From the NCBI GenBank assembly GCA_002347125.1, contig DDXG01000277.1:1-15094 (forward strand): 15,094 bases of DNA. Reading direction: 5' to 3'. A model generated the notes under the pieces. The model was not told the origin of the DNA. It worked only from the letters and a program-made list of their open reading frames with translations, and did no database searches. Position 1 is the stretch's first letter. The number at the start of each line of letters is the position of its first letter. Shown here piece after piece: positions 6,446-13,333 of this stretch. The position numbers were made by a program, and so were the translations under genes. This stretch comes from Phycisphaerales bacterium UBA2266. GTDB lineage: Bacteria > Planctomycetota > Phycisphaerae > Sedimentisphaerales > Anaerobacaceae.

Positions 6446-7237
6446 ATGCAATGCGACAGAGACCTTGCCAAAGCGGGCCGCCAGCACCTTGAAATGGAGC
6501 AGTCCTTCGCGGGATTCGTACCACGATGTACCGGTCGATCCACGGCCGGAGTGGCGCAGAATGCGGTCTCCGACGCTGACGACGTAGATGCTGAGTTGGA
6601 TAGAACCGGTCGGACGGTTGGAGTCGCCGGCGGCGACGAACGCGCCGAGCAACTGGCCCTGATCGCCGCCGAGGTGGAGGCGTGCTGCCGATGCGGGCTT
6701 GGGGCGAGCCGCACGCACGCCGTGCCGGGAGAGGGCAGTCCGAATGCCCGCATCATGTTCATTGGGGAGGCGCCGGGGGCCGACGAAGACGCGCAGGGTC
6801 GCCCTTTTGTCGGCCGAGCCGGTCAACTGCTCGACAAGATCATAGGGGCCTGTAGGTTAAAGCGCAGCGACGTATTCATCGCCAACATTCTCAAATGCCG
6901 CCCGCCCGACAACCGCGACCCCCGGCCCGAAGAGATCGTCAATTGCCTGCCGGTGCTCCAGAGGCAGATCGAGGTGATCCGTCCGGAAGTGATCGTGGCT
7001 CTGGGGGCCCATGCGGCCCGGACTCTGCTGAACACCAATCTGCCGATAGGGCGGTTGCGGGGGCGGTTTCAGGACTACATCAACGGCCTGGGCCAGCCCC
7101 CCATCAAGCTGATTGCCACCTACCACCCGGCCTATCTGCTGAGGAACTACACCCATGAGACTCGGGCCCAGGTCTGGGACGATATGAAGAAGGTCCTGGC
7201 GGAGCTCGGCTTGCCCGTGCCGGACAGCACCCGGTAG
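6446..7237 (+). CDS. Type 4 (iron-sulfur) uracil-DNA glycosylase
   Basis: A family 4 uracil-DNA glycosylase that removes uracil from DNA as the first step of base-excision repair. The family motif GEAPGADED is at residues 108-116, followed by QGRPFVGRAGQLLD. The second catalytic motif YHPAYLLR is near residue 226 (H227). Four cysteines for the [4Fe-4S] cluster are present: C80 and C83 (CCRC), C151 (LKCRPPDNRDP) and C167. Residues 1-65 are an unconserved extension, which is common in planctomycete members, and no good ribosome binding site precedes the ATG at 6446. The true start may be further in (ATG at 6494), but the catalytic domain from residue 66 on is certain. Bacteroidetes and proteobacterial 'DNA polymerase-related' fusions of this family differ; here it stands alone. 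It is divergent from the LysR gene. Confidence 0.93.
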   Translation: MQCDRDLAKAGRQHLEMEQSFAGFVPRCTGRSTAGVAQNAVSDADDVDAELDRTGRTVGVAGGDERAEQLALIAAEVEACCRCGLGASRTHAVPGEGSPNARIMFIGEAPGADEDAQGRPFVGRAGQLLDKIIGACRLKRSDVFIANILKCRPPDNRDPRPEEIVNCLPVLQRQIEVIRPEVIVALGAHAARTLLNTNLPIGRLRGRFQDYINGLGQPPIKLIATYHPAYLLRNYTHETRAQVWDDMKKVLAELGLPVPDSTR

Positions 7238-7246
7238 TCTCTTGTT

Positions 7247-7342
7247 TTTTGTCGCAAAATGCCGTCCCAGTGCCACTATTGCCGTGGATGCGGGGCCCGT
7301 ACAGCCGCCAAACGCACGCGGCCACGGCAAAAACCGACAAAA
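7247..7342. repeat. Two nested inverted repeats in the gap after the glycosylase gene
   Basis: TTTTGTCG (7247-7254) is complementary to CGACAAAA (7335-7342). Inside it TTGCCGTGG (7279-7287) is complementary to CCACGGCAA (7322-7330). Both are perfect (8 and 9 pairs) and correctly nested, so a transcript of either strand could fold into one long stem with an internal loop. No known RNA family was recognised. The rest of 7238-7595 shows no gene. Confidence 0.45.
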
Positions 7343-7431
7343 CTTGTAACGGTCGACGAACTGGGGCGTCTTATCTTGTACAGAACGGCGGTTCTTCCGC
7401 GCCGCGGATATGGATTTCAGTGTATTATGAG

Positions 7432-7472
7432 CCGTCCGAGTGTGTTTTGCCTTGCGGCGGAGACGGTTTTTT
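7432..7472 (+). terminator. Possible intrinsic terminator before the giant gene
   Basis: CCGTC (7432-7436) pairs with GACGG (7462-7466), with two further CG pairs after a bulge, and is followed directly by six T (7467-7472). The loop is long, so this is a moderate candidate. It would end transcripts coming from the glycosylase gene about 230 bases past its stop. Confidence 0.35.
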
Positions 7473-7595
7473 GATATGAATAGGAAATGACCTGAAACTC
7501 GGAGGCGGGGTCACCTCGGATATTCCCGTGGCGTGCGCTACGCGTGCGGCCGGGGGCGAAGACAACGCCGCAAACGCACAATTTGGAGAGGCACC

Positions 7596-10500
7596 ATGCG
7601 ACGCTTATTGCCGACGTGTATTGTTCTAACGGTCTTGACGCTTGGCTCGACTTCGGGCAGGACCCTGTTGGTTCCGCAGGAGTACCCCGGTATCCAGGCG
7701 GCCATCATGGACGCCCAAGACGGCGACGTCGTTGTGGTGAGCCCGGATGAGTACTATGAGACCATCAACTTCGGCGGGCGCAACATCGTTGTGACCAGCA
7801 TCGACCCGAACGACCCTGAGATTGTCGAGGAGACCGCCATCATCGGCGATGAAGAGGGCAGTACGGTCATCTTCGAGAACGGCGAGACCCGGGCGGCGGT
7901 GCTGCGCGGGTTCACCATCACGGGCGGGTACGGGACCCCGGTGCCGGAGATCTTCGGCAACGAGATATACTGGGGCGCCGGGATATTCATCAAAGAGTCC
8001 TCTCCGACGATCATGCAGTGCGTGGTCGCGGACAACCATGGTCCGCTGGTCTTCGAGTCGGGCAACGAACAAATCGGCTACGGTGGGGCCATAGCGACGG
8101 TCATGTCCGACGCCTTGATCACGAACAACATCCTGCGAGACAACAGTTGCTACGCCGGCGCGGGGATCATGACCTACATGGGCGACCCGCTCATCCGGAA
8201 CAACCTCATTCACAGCAACTCGGCCTTTGTGGCCGGAGGCGTGGTCCTTTTCGGTGGGCGTCTGCTGAACAACACAATCGTCGCCAACAACGTGGACCTG
8301 GGCATACAGTACGGCGAACTGGGCTTCGCCGGGAATATCTATACGGAGGGCGACAGCGAGTTTTCCCCGTCCAGAATCGCCGGCAACATCATCGCGCTGG
8401 CAACCAGCGGCGGCGGCATGTATCACAACGGTCTGGCCAACGAGGATATCGCGTACAACAATGTCTGGGGCAATACGCCAGGCAACTACCTCAGCCAACA
8501 ACCCGGTATGGGCGATGTGGTGTATGATGGTCCCAGCAGCCGGACCGGTATATCGGGCAACATCTCCGTCGACCCAATCTTCGAGGCAGCCCATGTGCGC
8601 GACTACCGTATCCGAGAAGGTTCTCCGTGCATCAGCGCCGGCGATCCGACGTACGCGCCGGACGCCTTCGAGACGGATATCGAAGGGGACCCCCGCATCT
8701 ACGCGGTCCTGATCGACATCGGGGCCGACGAATTCGTCGGTTACATCCACCCCGTCGCCGACGCCGGTCCCGATCAGCATCTCCTGGCCCCGGGTCCTGT
8801 CGCCTTGGACGGGTCCAACAGCTTCTTTCACGATCCGCAGGGCGAGACCGAGTATATATGGGAACAGATCGAGGGTTTGCCCGTCAGTCTGACCGACCCG
8901 GAAAGCGCCACCCCCTCATTCTATGCCCCGGAGGCCGGGCGGTATGTGTTCGATCTGGTTGTCGGGGACGGGATGGGTCTGAGCAGGCCGGATAAGGTCC
9001 TGATCCTGGTGGGCAACCAGCCGCCGGTTGCGATTGCCGGTCCGAATCAGGTCTGCGAGGCGCCCTCGACCGTTCGCCTGGACGGTTCGGCCTCGTACGA
9101 CCCGGATGGTATCGATGTCATCACGTATGAATGGACGCAGGTCGCCGGGCCGCCGGTCGAGCTGGTCGGGCCCGCGACGGCTACGCCTTCGTTCATGTGC
9201 GAAACCGGGGGACTGTACCGCTTTCAGCTTGTTGTCAGCGACCCGTTCGCCGTGTCCGAACCGTCCTTTGTGGAGGTGGTCACCGTGGGCGTTACCGTCA
9301 TCCAGCAGGCCCTCGGGGCGACGGTTCCCGACGTGTCGTACTACTTCTATCCCGATGTCTCGGGTCCGCACATCGTCTATGCCGCCGGCTCGTTCAGCGC
9401 CTACGACTGGGACATCAAGTGCCGCAACACGATCACGCAGGAGGTGACCACCATCACCGCGGGACGGCTGGACACGCATCCGAAGATCGACGGCGACATC
9501 GTCGTCTGGGCGGGTGGCTCCGCGCCTCCGTACAATGGATATCAGGGTCGGGAGAACCTGAGCGTGTTCGCCCGCAGTCTGACCACCGGCGTTCAGGTGA
9601 CGCTGGCCCAGCACGACAACTACAACTCCTTCAGCCATCCGGCCGTGTCCGGGAATACCGTTGTCTGGCTGGAGCACCGCGGCATCGACAAGAATAGCGA
9701 CGGTTTCTGGAGGAACATGCCTTTCAATATCGTCGGGGCCGATATCTCCGACCTTCAGAACCCCGTGCCGCTGTTCATCTTCGAGGAAGGGGGGGAGCGG
9801 GATCCGTACAACTACAACGAGTTCTACAGCGACTATGACAGTGTCATCGACATCTGCGGGTCCATTGTTGTCTGGGAAGGCGGAGGTGACATTTTTGCGG
9901 CCGACCTCAGCGATGCGCAGGATATTCAGGTCTATATCGTGTGCATGGACTCGGCTGTTCAGAAGGACCCGGCCATTTTCGGTCGTACCGTCGTCTGGAC
10001 CGACATGCGCAACGACAGCGGGGATATTTATGGAGCGGACATTTCCGATTGGAACAACATCCGCGAGTTCCCCGTCGTCCGGCGATCCGGAATGCAGCAC
10101 CAGCCGGCCATCGACGGCTGCCTGGTCACTTACTGCGACGGCGGGACCTACGGCGGGTACATAAGGCTCGCGTGCTTGACGGGCAGCGGGAGTATTCTGG
10201 ATATCACGCTTCAGGGGTCTTACTACGGCGTCTGGCCGGCCATCGACGGTGACACGCTGGTGTGGGTCAGGGGTGTTTTCAGCGAGCCGCAGGCGGCCCA
10301 GGTGCAGTTCGCCTATTCGATCGGCGACGGCGACGTGGAGAACCTCACACAGGGCACGCATTACGACTATATCCAGCACGCCATCGTCGAGGCGGAGTCC
10401 GGCGACATCATCCGGGCGGCGCCTCGTCGCTACAACGAGAATATCAGCATGTATTCGAAGTCGCTGCGAATCACCTCCATGGATCCCAATGACCCTTCGG

Positions 10501-11675
10501 TGGTCGCGGCCACCATCATCGACGGCATGGGCCGGGCGCCGGCCGCCAGCTTCGTCTATTCGGAGGGGCCGCAGTCGATTCTGGACGGTCTGACGCTGAC
10601 GAACGGTTCGACGGGCATATACTGCCGAGCCACCGAGCCCAGCTTCGTTAATTGTCGCGTCGTCGGTAATCGCGGGGCGGGCATCACCCTCAGCAAGGAG
10701 AGCAAAGTGAACCTCCGCGGGTGCCTGATCGCCGACAACGGCAGCCACGGCATCGACATGCCGGCGGTCGCCGATGGGCGGTTCATGCGGCACAACTTCG
10801 CCACCCTGGTCAACTGTATCGTCGCAAGGAATCAGGGGTGTGGGCTGGCCGGGTCCATGCCCACCGCCATCAACTGCACGATCACCCAAAACAACGGCGG
10901 CGGAATCAACGCCGTGCGGCCGACCGTGTGCAACTCCATCGTCTATGCCAACGGCCATCCCCAGATAGTCGCCAGTTCCTGGGTCATCACGTACTCCGAC
11001 ATCATGGGAGGCTGGCCCGGCGACGGCAATATCGACACCGATCCCATGTTTGCCGACGCAGCGAACGGCGACTACCATCTGATGTCCCAGCAGGGGCGGT
11101 GGGATTCGAACGCCGGCGTCTGGGTGCTGGATGGAGTTTCGAGTCTCTGCATCGACGCCGGGGACCCGAATCCGATGTACCTGGGCGGCGAGCCGAGTCC
11201 CAACGGCGCCGTTGTTAACCTGGGTGCTTACGGCGGCACGGCGCAAGCGAGTATGACCTTCGATCCTGGCTGCTTCCCGCAGGACGACCCTGCTTATGAA
11301 GACTGGCTGGCCCTCGGCAGACCGTCATGCTGGTGCTATCGGCGCCAATGTCATGGAGATGCCGACGGTCGGGCCGAAGGCGGACCTAAGACGGGTTACT
11401 TCCACGTGCATTTCAATGACTTGAATGTGTTGCTGGCGGCCTGGAATGTCCTGGAGCCGCCGGACGGCCCCGGTGTCGCTTCGGTGGTCGGTCCCGACGG
11501 CGTGACGTCGGGCCTCTGCGCCGATTTCAGCCACTCCGTCGAGGGCGGGGCCAAGACCGGCTACTATCGCGTGCACTTTTGTGATTTGGGTCGGCTGGTC
11601 GCCAACTGGCGGGTCAAGGAGCCCCCGGACGGTCCCGGGGTCCCGCCCGATTGCGGCGGCACGCTCGAACCGTAA
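7596..11675 (+). CDS. Giant secreted protein: beta-helix, two PKD-like domains, propeller repeats, second beta-helix, duplicated C-terminal module
   Basis: 1359 residues. A signal peptide MRRLLPTCIVLTVLTLGSTS opens the protein; the ATG at 7596 has GGAGAGG upstream and was preferred over one at 7533. Residues 25-330 form a right-handed parallel beta-helix (PGIQAAIMDAQDGDVVVVSP opening, then short N-rich coils), ending in CISAGDP...DIGADEF (to about 379). Two PKD/REJ-like Ig domains follow (about 384-474 and 475-565), both opening PVAxAGPxQ and containing LDGS. Residues 567-915 carry seven copies of a 'PxIxGxxVVW' motif typical of TolB-like propeller blades. A second beta-helix spans about 917-1225 (HYDYIQHAIVEAESGDIIRA opening, then NCxVxxNxG coils and GAYGGTAQ). 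The C-terminus holds two copies of a dockerin-like module. It is probably an extracellular or surface carbohydrate-interacting protein. No catalytic residues can be assigned, so lyase activity is not claimed. Confidence 0.9.
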   Translation: MRRLLPTCIVLTVLTLGSTSGRTLLVPQEYPGIQAAIMDAQDGDVVVVSPDEYYETINFGGRNIVVTSIDPNDPEIVEETAIIGDEEGSTVIFENGETRAAVLRGFTITGGYGTPVPEIFGNEIYWGAGIFIKESSPTIMQCVVADNHGPLVFESGNEQIGYGGAIATVMSDALITNNILRDNSCYAGAGIMTYMGDPLIRNNLIHSNSAFVAGGVVLFGGRLLNNTIVANNVDLGIQYGELGFAGNIYTEGDSEFSPSRIAGNIIALATSGGGMYHNGLANEDIAYNNVWGNTPGNYLSQQPGMGDVVYDGPSSRTGISGNISVDPIFEAAHVRDYRIREGSPCISAGDPTYAPDAFETDIEGDPRIYAVLIDIGADEFVGYIHPVADAGPDQHLLAPGPVALDGSNSFFHDPQGETEYIWEQIEGLPVSLTDPESATPSFYAPEAGRYVFDLVVGDGMGLSRPDKVLILVGNQPPVAIAGPNQVCEAPSTVRLDGSASYDPDGIDVITYEWTQVAGPPVELVGPATATPSFMCETGGLYRFQLVVSDPFAVSEPSFVEVVTVGVTVIQQALGATVPDVSYYFYPDVSGPHIVYAAGSFSAYDWDIKCRNTITQEVTTITAGRLDTHPKIDGDIVVWAGGSAPPYNGYQGRENLSVFARSLTTGVQVTLAQHDNYNSFSHPAVSGNTVVWLEHRGIDKNSDGFWRNMPFNIVGADISDLQNPVPLFIFEEGGERDPYNYNEFYSDYDSVIDICGSIVVWEGGGDIFAADLSDAQDIQVYIVCMDSAVQKDPAIFGRTVVWTDMRNDSGDIYGADISDWNNIREFPVVRRSGMQHQPAIDGCLVTYCDGGTYGGYIRLACLTGSGSILDITLQGSYYGVWPAIDGDTLVWVRGVFSEPQAAQVQFAYSIGDGDVENLTQGTHYDYIQHAIVEAESGDIIRAAPRRYNENISMYSKSLRITSMDPNDPSVVAATIIDGMGRAPAASFVYSEGPQSILDGLTLTNGSTGIYCRATEPSFVNCRVVGNRGAGITLSKESKVNLRGCLIADNGSHGIDMPAVADGRFMRHNFATLVNCIVARNQGCGLAGSMPTAINCTITQNNGGGINAVRPTVCNSIVYANGHPQIVASSWVITYSDIMGGWPGDGNIDTDPMFADAANGDYHLMSQQGRWDSNAGVWVLDGVSSLCIDAGDPNPMYLGGEPSPNGAVVNLGAYGGTAQASMTFDPGCFPQDDPAYEDWLALGRPSCWCYRRQCHGDADGRAEGGPKTGYFHVHFNDLNVLLAAWNVLEPPDGPGVASVVGPDGVTSGLCADFSHSVEGGAKTGYYRVHFCDLGRLVANWRVKEPPDGPGVPPDCGGTLEP
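11349..11642 (+). repeat. Duplicated C-terminal module of the giant protein (two copies)
   Basis: Copy 1 covers residues 1252-1294 (11349-11477) and copy 2 residues 1308-1349 (11517-11642). Each runs Cys, an acidic Gly-rich loop (GDADGRAEGG or DFSHSVEGG), KTGYxxVHFxDLxxLxAxW, then EPPDGPGV. The D-x-D-G loop followed by a hydrophobic helix ending in W recalls a dockerin F-hand pair. The protein therefore ends in this module rather than in a PEP-CTERM signal. Confidence 0.75.
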
Positions 11676-11699
11676 ACGAACCATATCCCTCCGCCGTAA

Positions 11700-11737
11700 G
11701 ATGGACGCCAGCGCCCTCACGGGTCACGGCGTCCATC
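11700..11737. terminator. Hairpin terminator between the giant gene and the PanB gene
   Basis: GATGGACGCC (11700-11709) and GGCGTCCATC (11728-11737) form a perfect ten-pair stem with an 18-base loop, followed on the plus strand by GCTTTT. It is 25 bases past the giant gene's stop and lies between convergent genes. The rest of the 178-base gap shows nothing else. Confidence 0.6.
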
Positions 11738-11853
11738 GCTTTTGCGCGGGCCGGCGAATTGGGGCATCACCCTGTAAGGTTCGGAGCCATCCTGTCGGAC
11801 GCCTTGGACCGGCTCGATATGAAGCCACCGGGGGTAGTCCGGCTATGTGCGGG

Positions 11854-12711
11854 CTACGTCTGCTGCTGCCCCAGGAGGCTGCGGAGGCGGTCGAGTTCGC
11901 CGGGTTTCATGTGGTAGCTGTGGTCGTGGTCGGGAAACTGGCCGGATTTGACCTGTTGACTGTAGGCGTTGAGGGCGTCGATGGTCGTCCTGGCGCCGTC
12001 GGCGTAGGCGCGGGAGAACTTGGGCAAGCGGCCTTCGGTCAACCCCAGGATGTCTGGGGCGATCAGTATCTGGCCGTCGCAGGCGCTGCCTGAGCCGCAA
12101 CTGATGACGGGGACGCCAACGGATTGGGTTACGATCTCGGCCACTTCGGCGGCGGTGCCCTCGAGCAGCAACATGCTCGAACCGGCGTCGACCATTCGCC
12201 GGGCCAGTGCGATCAGGTCGGTGGCCATCTCAGCGGTTGTGGCCTCGGCGCGGAACCGGCCGACCTTGCCGATTCGCTGGGGGCGAATCCCGATGTGGGC
12301 CATGACGGCCATGCCGGCATCGCTGACGGCCCGCACGACGTCCAACTGCGCGGCGGTCGCCTCGATCTTGACCATCTGCGTCCCCGCCTCGGCGACGAAG
12401 CGCCCGGCGTTGCGGACGGCCTCGCCCAGGCCGACCTGATAGGACAGGAAGGGCATGTCCGCCACGAGATAGACATCCGGGGCCCCCCGGCGGACGGCGG
12501 CGGTGATGGCCACCATGAAGTCCATCGTCGCCGGAAGCGTGGAGTCGTACCCCAGGACCACCTGGGCGGCTGAGTCGCCGACGAGAATGAGATCCACCTG
12601 GGTTTGGGCCACGAGCCGGGCCGTCGTGTAGTCGTAGCAACTGACGGCGACGATCTTACGGCCGCTGTCGACCATCCCGGCCAAGTCGCAGATTGTGGTT
12701 CGCGTGCCCAT
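11854..12711 (-). CDS. panB: 3-methyl-2-oxobutanoate hydroxymethyltransferase (ketopantoate hydroxymethyltransferase)
   Basis: A 285-residue PanB-family TIM-barrel enzyme, which transfers a one-carbon group from methylene-tetrahydrofolate to 2-oxoisovalerate in pantothenate and coenzyme A synthesis. Family motifs appear in order: CYDYTTARL (25-33), LVGDS (43-47, metal-binding D46), VADMPF (83-88, D85), KIE (115-117), HIGIRPQ (139-145), LLLEGT (181-186, catalytic-type E184), CDGQILIAPDILGL (211-224). The usual IGIGAGPxCDGQ is ISCGSGSACDGQ here, and GGYxxQG is replaced by VGRFRAE, so this is a divergent member. E. coli PanB has 264 residues. The ATG at 12711 matches the usual family start; a TTG at 12741 is too close to its AAGGGG. 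No panC or panD is in the window. It converges with the giant gene. Confidence 0.88.
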   Translation of the reverse strand: MGTRTTICDLAGMVDSGRKIVAVSCYDYTTARLVAQTQVDLILVGDSAAQVVLGYDSTLPATMDFMVAITAAVRRGAPDVYLVADMPFLSYQVGLGEAVRNAGRFVAEAGTQMVKIEATAAQLDVVRAVSDAGMAVMAHIGIRPQRIGKVGRFRAEATTAEMATDLIALARRMVDAGSSMLLLEGTAAEVAEIVTQSVGVPVISCGSGSACDGQILIAPDILGLTEGRLPKFSRAYADGARTTIDALNAYSQQVKSGQFPDHDHSYHMKPGELDRLRSLLGQQQT

Positions 12712-12741
12712 GTGCGCGATGTCGTAAAAGCTATCCAGCAA

Positions 12742-13037
12742 ACCCCTTAGAGGAAACTACTAACGCCTGGAGTGTTAGAATATGAGAACAACGCGGCCGT
12801 GGCAAGCGTAAAAGACCACGGGTAACGGCGTGGAATCGAGGATTCCGCGGCCGTTGAACAAAAAATTCACAAACTCTAGCGGCGTTGCTTGACGGATAGA
12901 GATAAAAGTGTAATTTCTGAACCAATCGGGTTTTTTCGCTAAAGAAATGTTGAGCGTTCTTTCGATGAGTCTATAGGACAAGCACAACCGAACGCAATTG
13001 GCATAGCCATCAATTAGCTTTTCATCACCCTCCTCCG
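12742..13037. other. AT-richer gap with several small hairpins, no convincing protein gene
   Basis: Upstream of panB the base composition drops visibly in GC compared with all neighbours. Small perfect or near-perfect hairpins follow one another: CTAACGC/GTGTTAG (12760-12778), CCGTGG/CCACGG (about 12795-12821) and GGAATC/GATTCC (about 12830-12845). CGCGGCCGT occurs twice. A minus-strand frame of 107 codons (12775-13098) crosses the region but has only a TTG start and contains the terminator stem. The stretch could be the remains of an inserted element or a structured RNA. Confidence 0.4.
12889..12916 (+). promoter_or_regulatory. Weak candidate promoter for a small RNA
   Basis: TTGACG (five of six match to -35) at 12889-12894, a 16-base spacer, then TAATTT at 12911-12916. 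Transcription would start near 12923 and end at the terminator at 13071. The -10 is poor, so this is only suggestive. Confidence 0.25.
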
Positions 13038-13071
13038 AAGCCAGATTCTTCAATAGGAATCTGGCTTTTTT
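12923..13071 (+). ncRNA. Candidate small RNA of about 150 bases with a CCUCCUCC segment
   Basis: No protein gene precedes the strong plus-strand terminator at 13038-13071, yet such a terminator implies a transcript. A possible promoter at 12889-12916 would give an RNA of about 150 bases. Just before the terminator stem the RNA would carry CACCCUCCUCCG, which is complementary to Shine-Dalgarno sequences. Trans-acting small RNAs of several bacteria carry such C-rich single-stranded motifs. No known family was recognised and the 5' end is a guess. It could instead be the tail of a decayed gene or a leader attenuator for the PEP-CTERM gene. Confidence 0.3.
13038..13071 (+). terminator. Strong intrinsic terminator without an annotated upstream gene
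   Basis: AAGCCAGATTC (13038-13048) pairs perfectly with GAATCTGGCTT (13057-13067) over 11 bases with an 8-base loop, and runs straight into T residues to 13071. It is the best intrinsic terminator in the window and works only in the plus direction. Confidence 0.8.
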
Positions 13072-13190
13072 CTGGCCCGCATGTGTTAAGATGGGCAAAA
13101 TGAACTAATCGCAGTTGTGTTAATTCGGGAAGGAATTTCCGATCTTGCCCAGTAAACAAGAACACGCCGAGGAAATTGGGCGAATTCTTC

Positions 13191-13219
13191 TTGACAGGCT
13201 CCGCACTCAATGGTATGGA
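13191..13219 (+). promoter_or_regulatory. Promoter for the PEP-CTERM gene
   Basis: Perfect TTGACA at 13191-13196, a 17-base spacer, then TATGGA at 13214-13219 with TGG directly before it (extended -10, TGn). Start near 13226 gives a leader of about 108 bases before the ATG at 13334. No protein gene was found in 13072-13333. Confidence 0.55.
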
Positions 13220-13333
13220 TGACCTTATAGGACCTGTGATGTTTGCAGGATTGAACCGAGGAGCGGTACTGAAGGATTTAGCAGTGTGCATCTGGTTGGC
13301 AGCAGCAAATGGATTTGATGGAGCGGGGTTGCC

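Noticed and set aside
6317..6826. A 169-codon minus-strand frame over the start of the glycosylase gene
   Set aside because: Part of its translation looks protein-like, but it overlaps the certain catalytic part of the glycosylase and has no supporting start signal. It may only reflect the weak coding character of the glycosylase N-terminus.
7626..11246. Long minus-strand frames (401 and 776 codons) opposite the giant gene
   Set aside because: They are mirror frames of a GC-rich gene with clear domains on the plus strand; the minus translations are rich in Arg, Asp, Val and Gly without domain patterns and lack ribosome binding sites.
12712..12741. TTG start for PanB at 12741
   Set aside because: Its AAGGGG is only one base away, too close for use, and homologues begin near the ATG at 12711.
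12815..12850. CACGGGTAACGG and the following GGAATC hairpin, resembling a small-subunit rRNA stretch
   Set aside because: The similarity covers only a few short words and no further rRNA helices are present on either side.
12775..13098. A 107-codon minus-strand frame upstream of panB
   Set aside because: The only start is TTG at 13098, no ATG is present inside, and the frame runs through the perfect terminator stem at 13038-13067. Not a convincing gene, although a remnant is possible.
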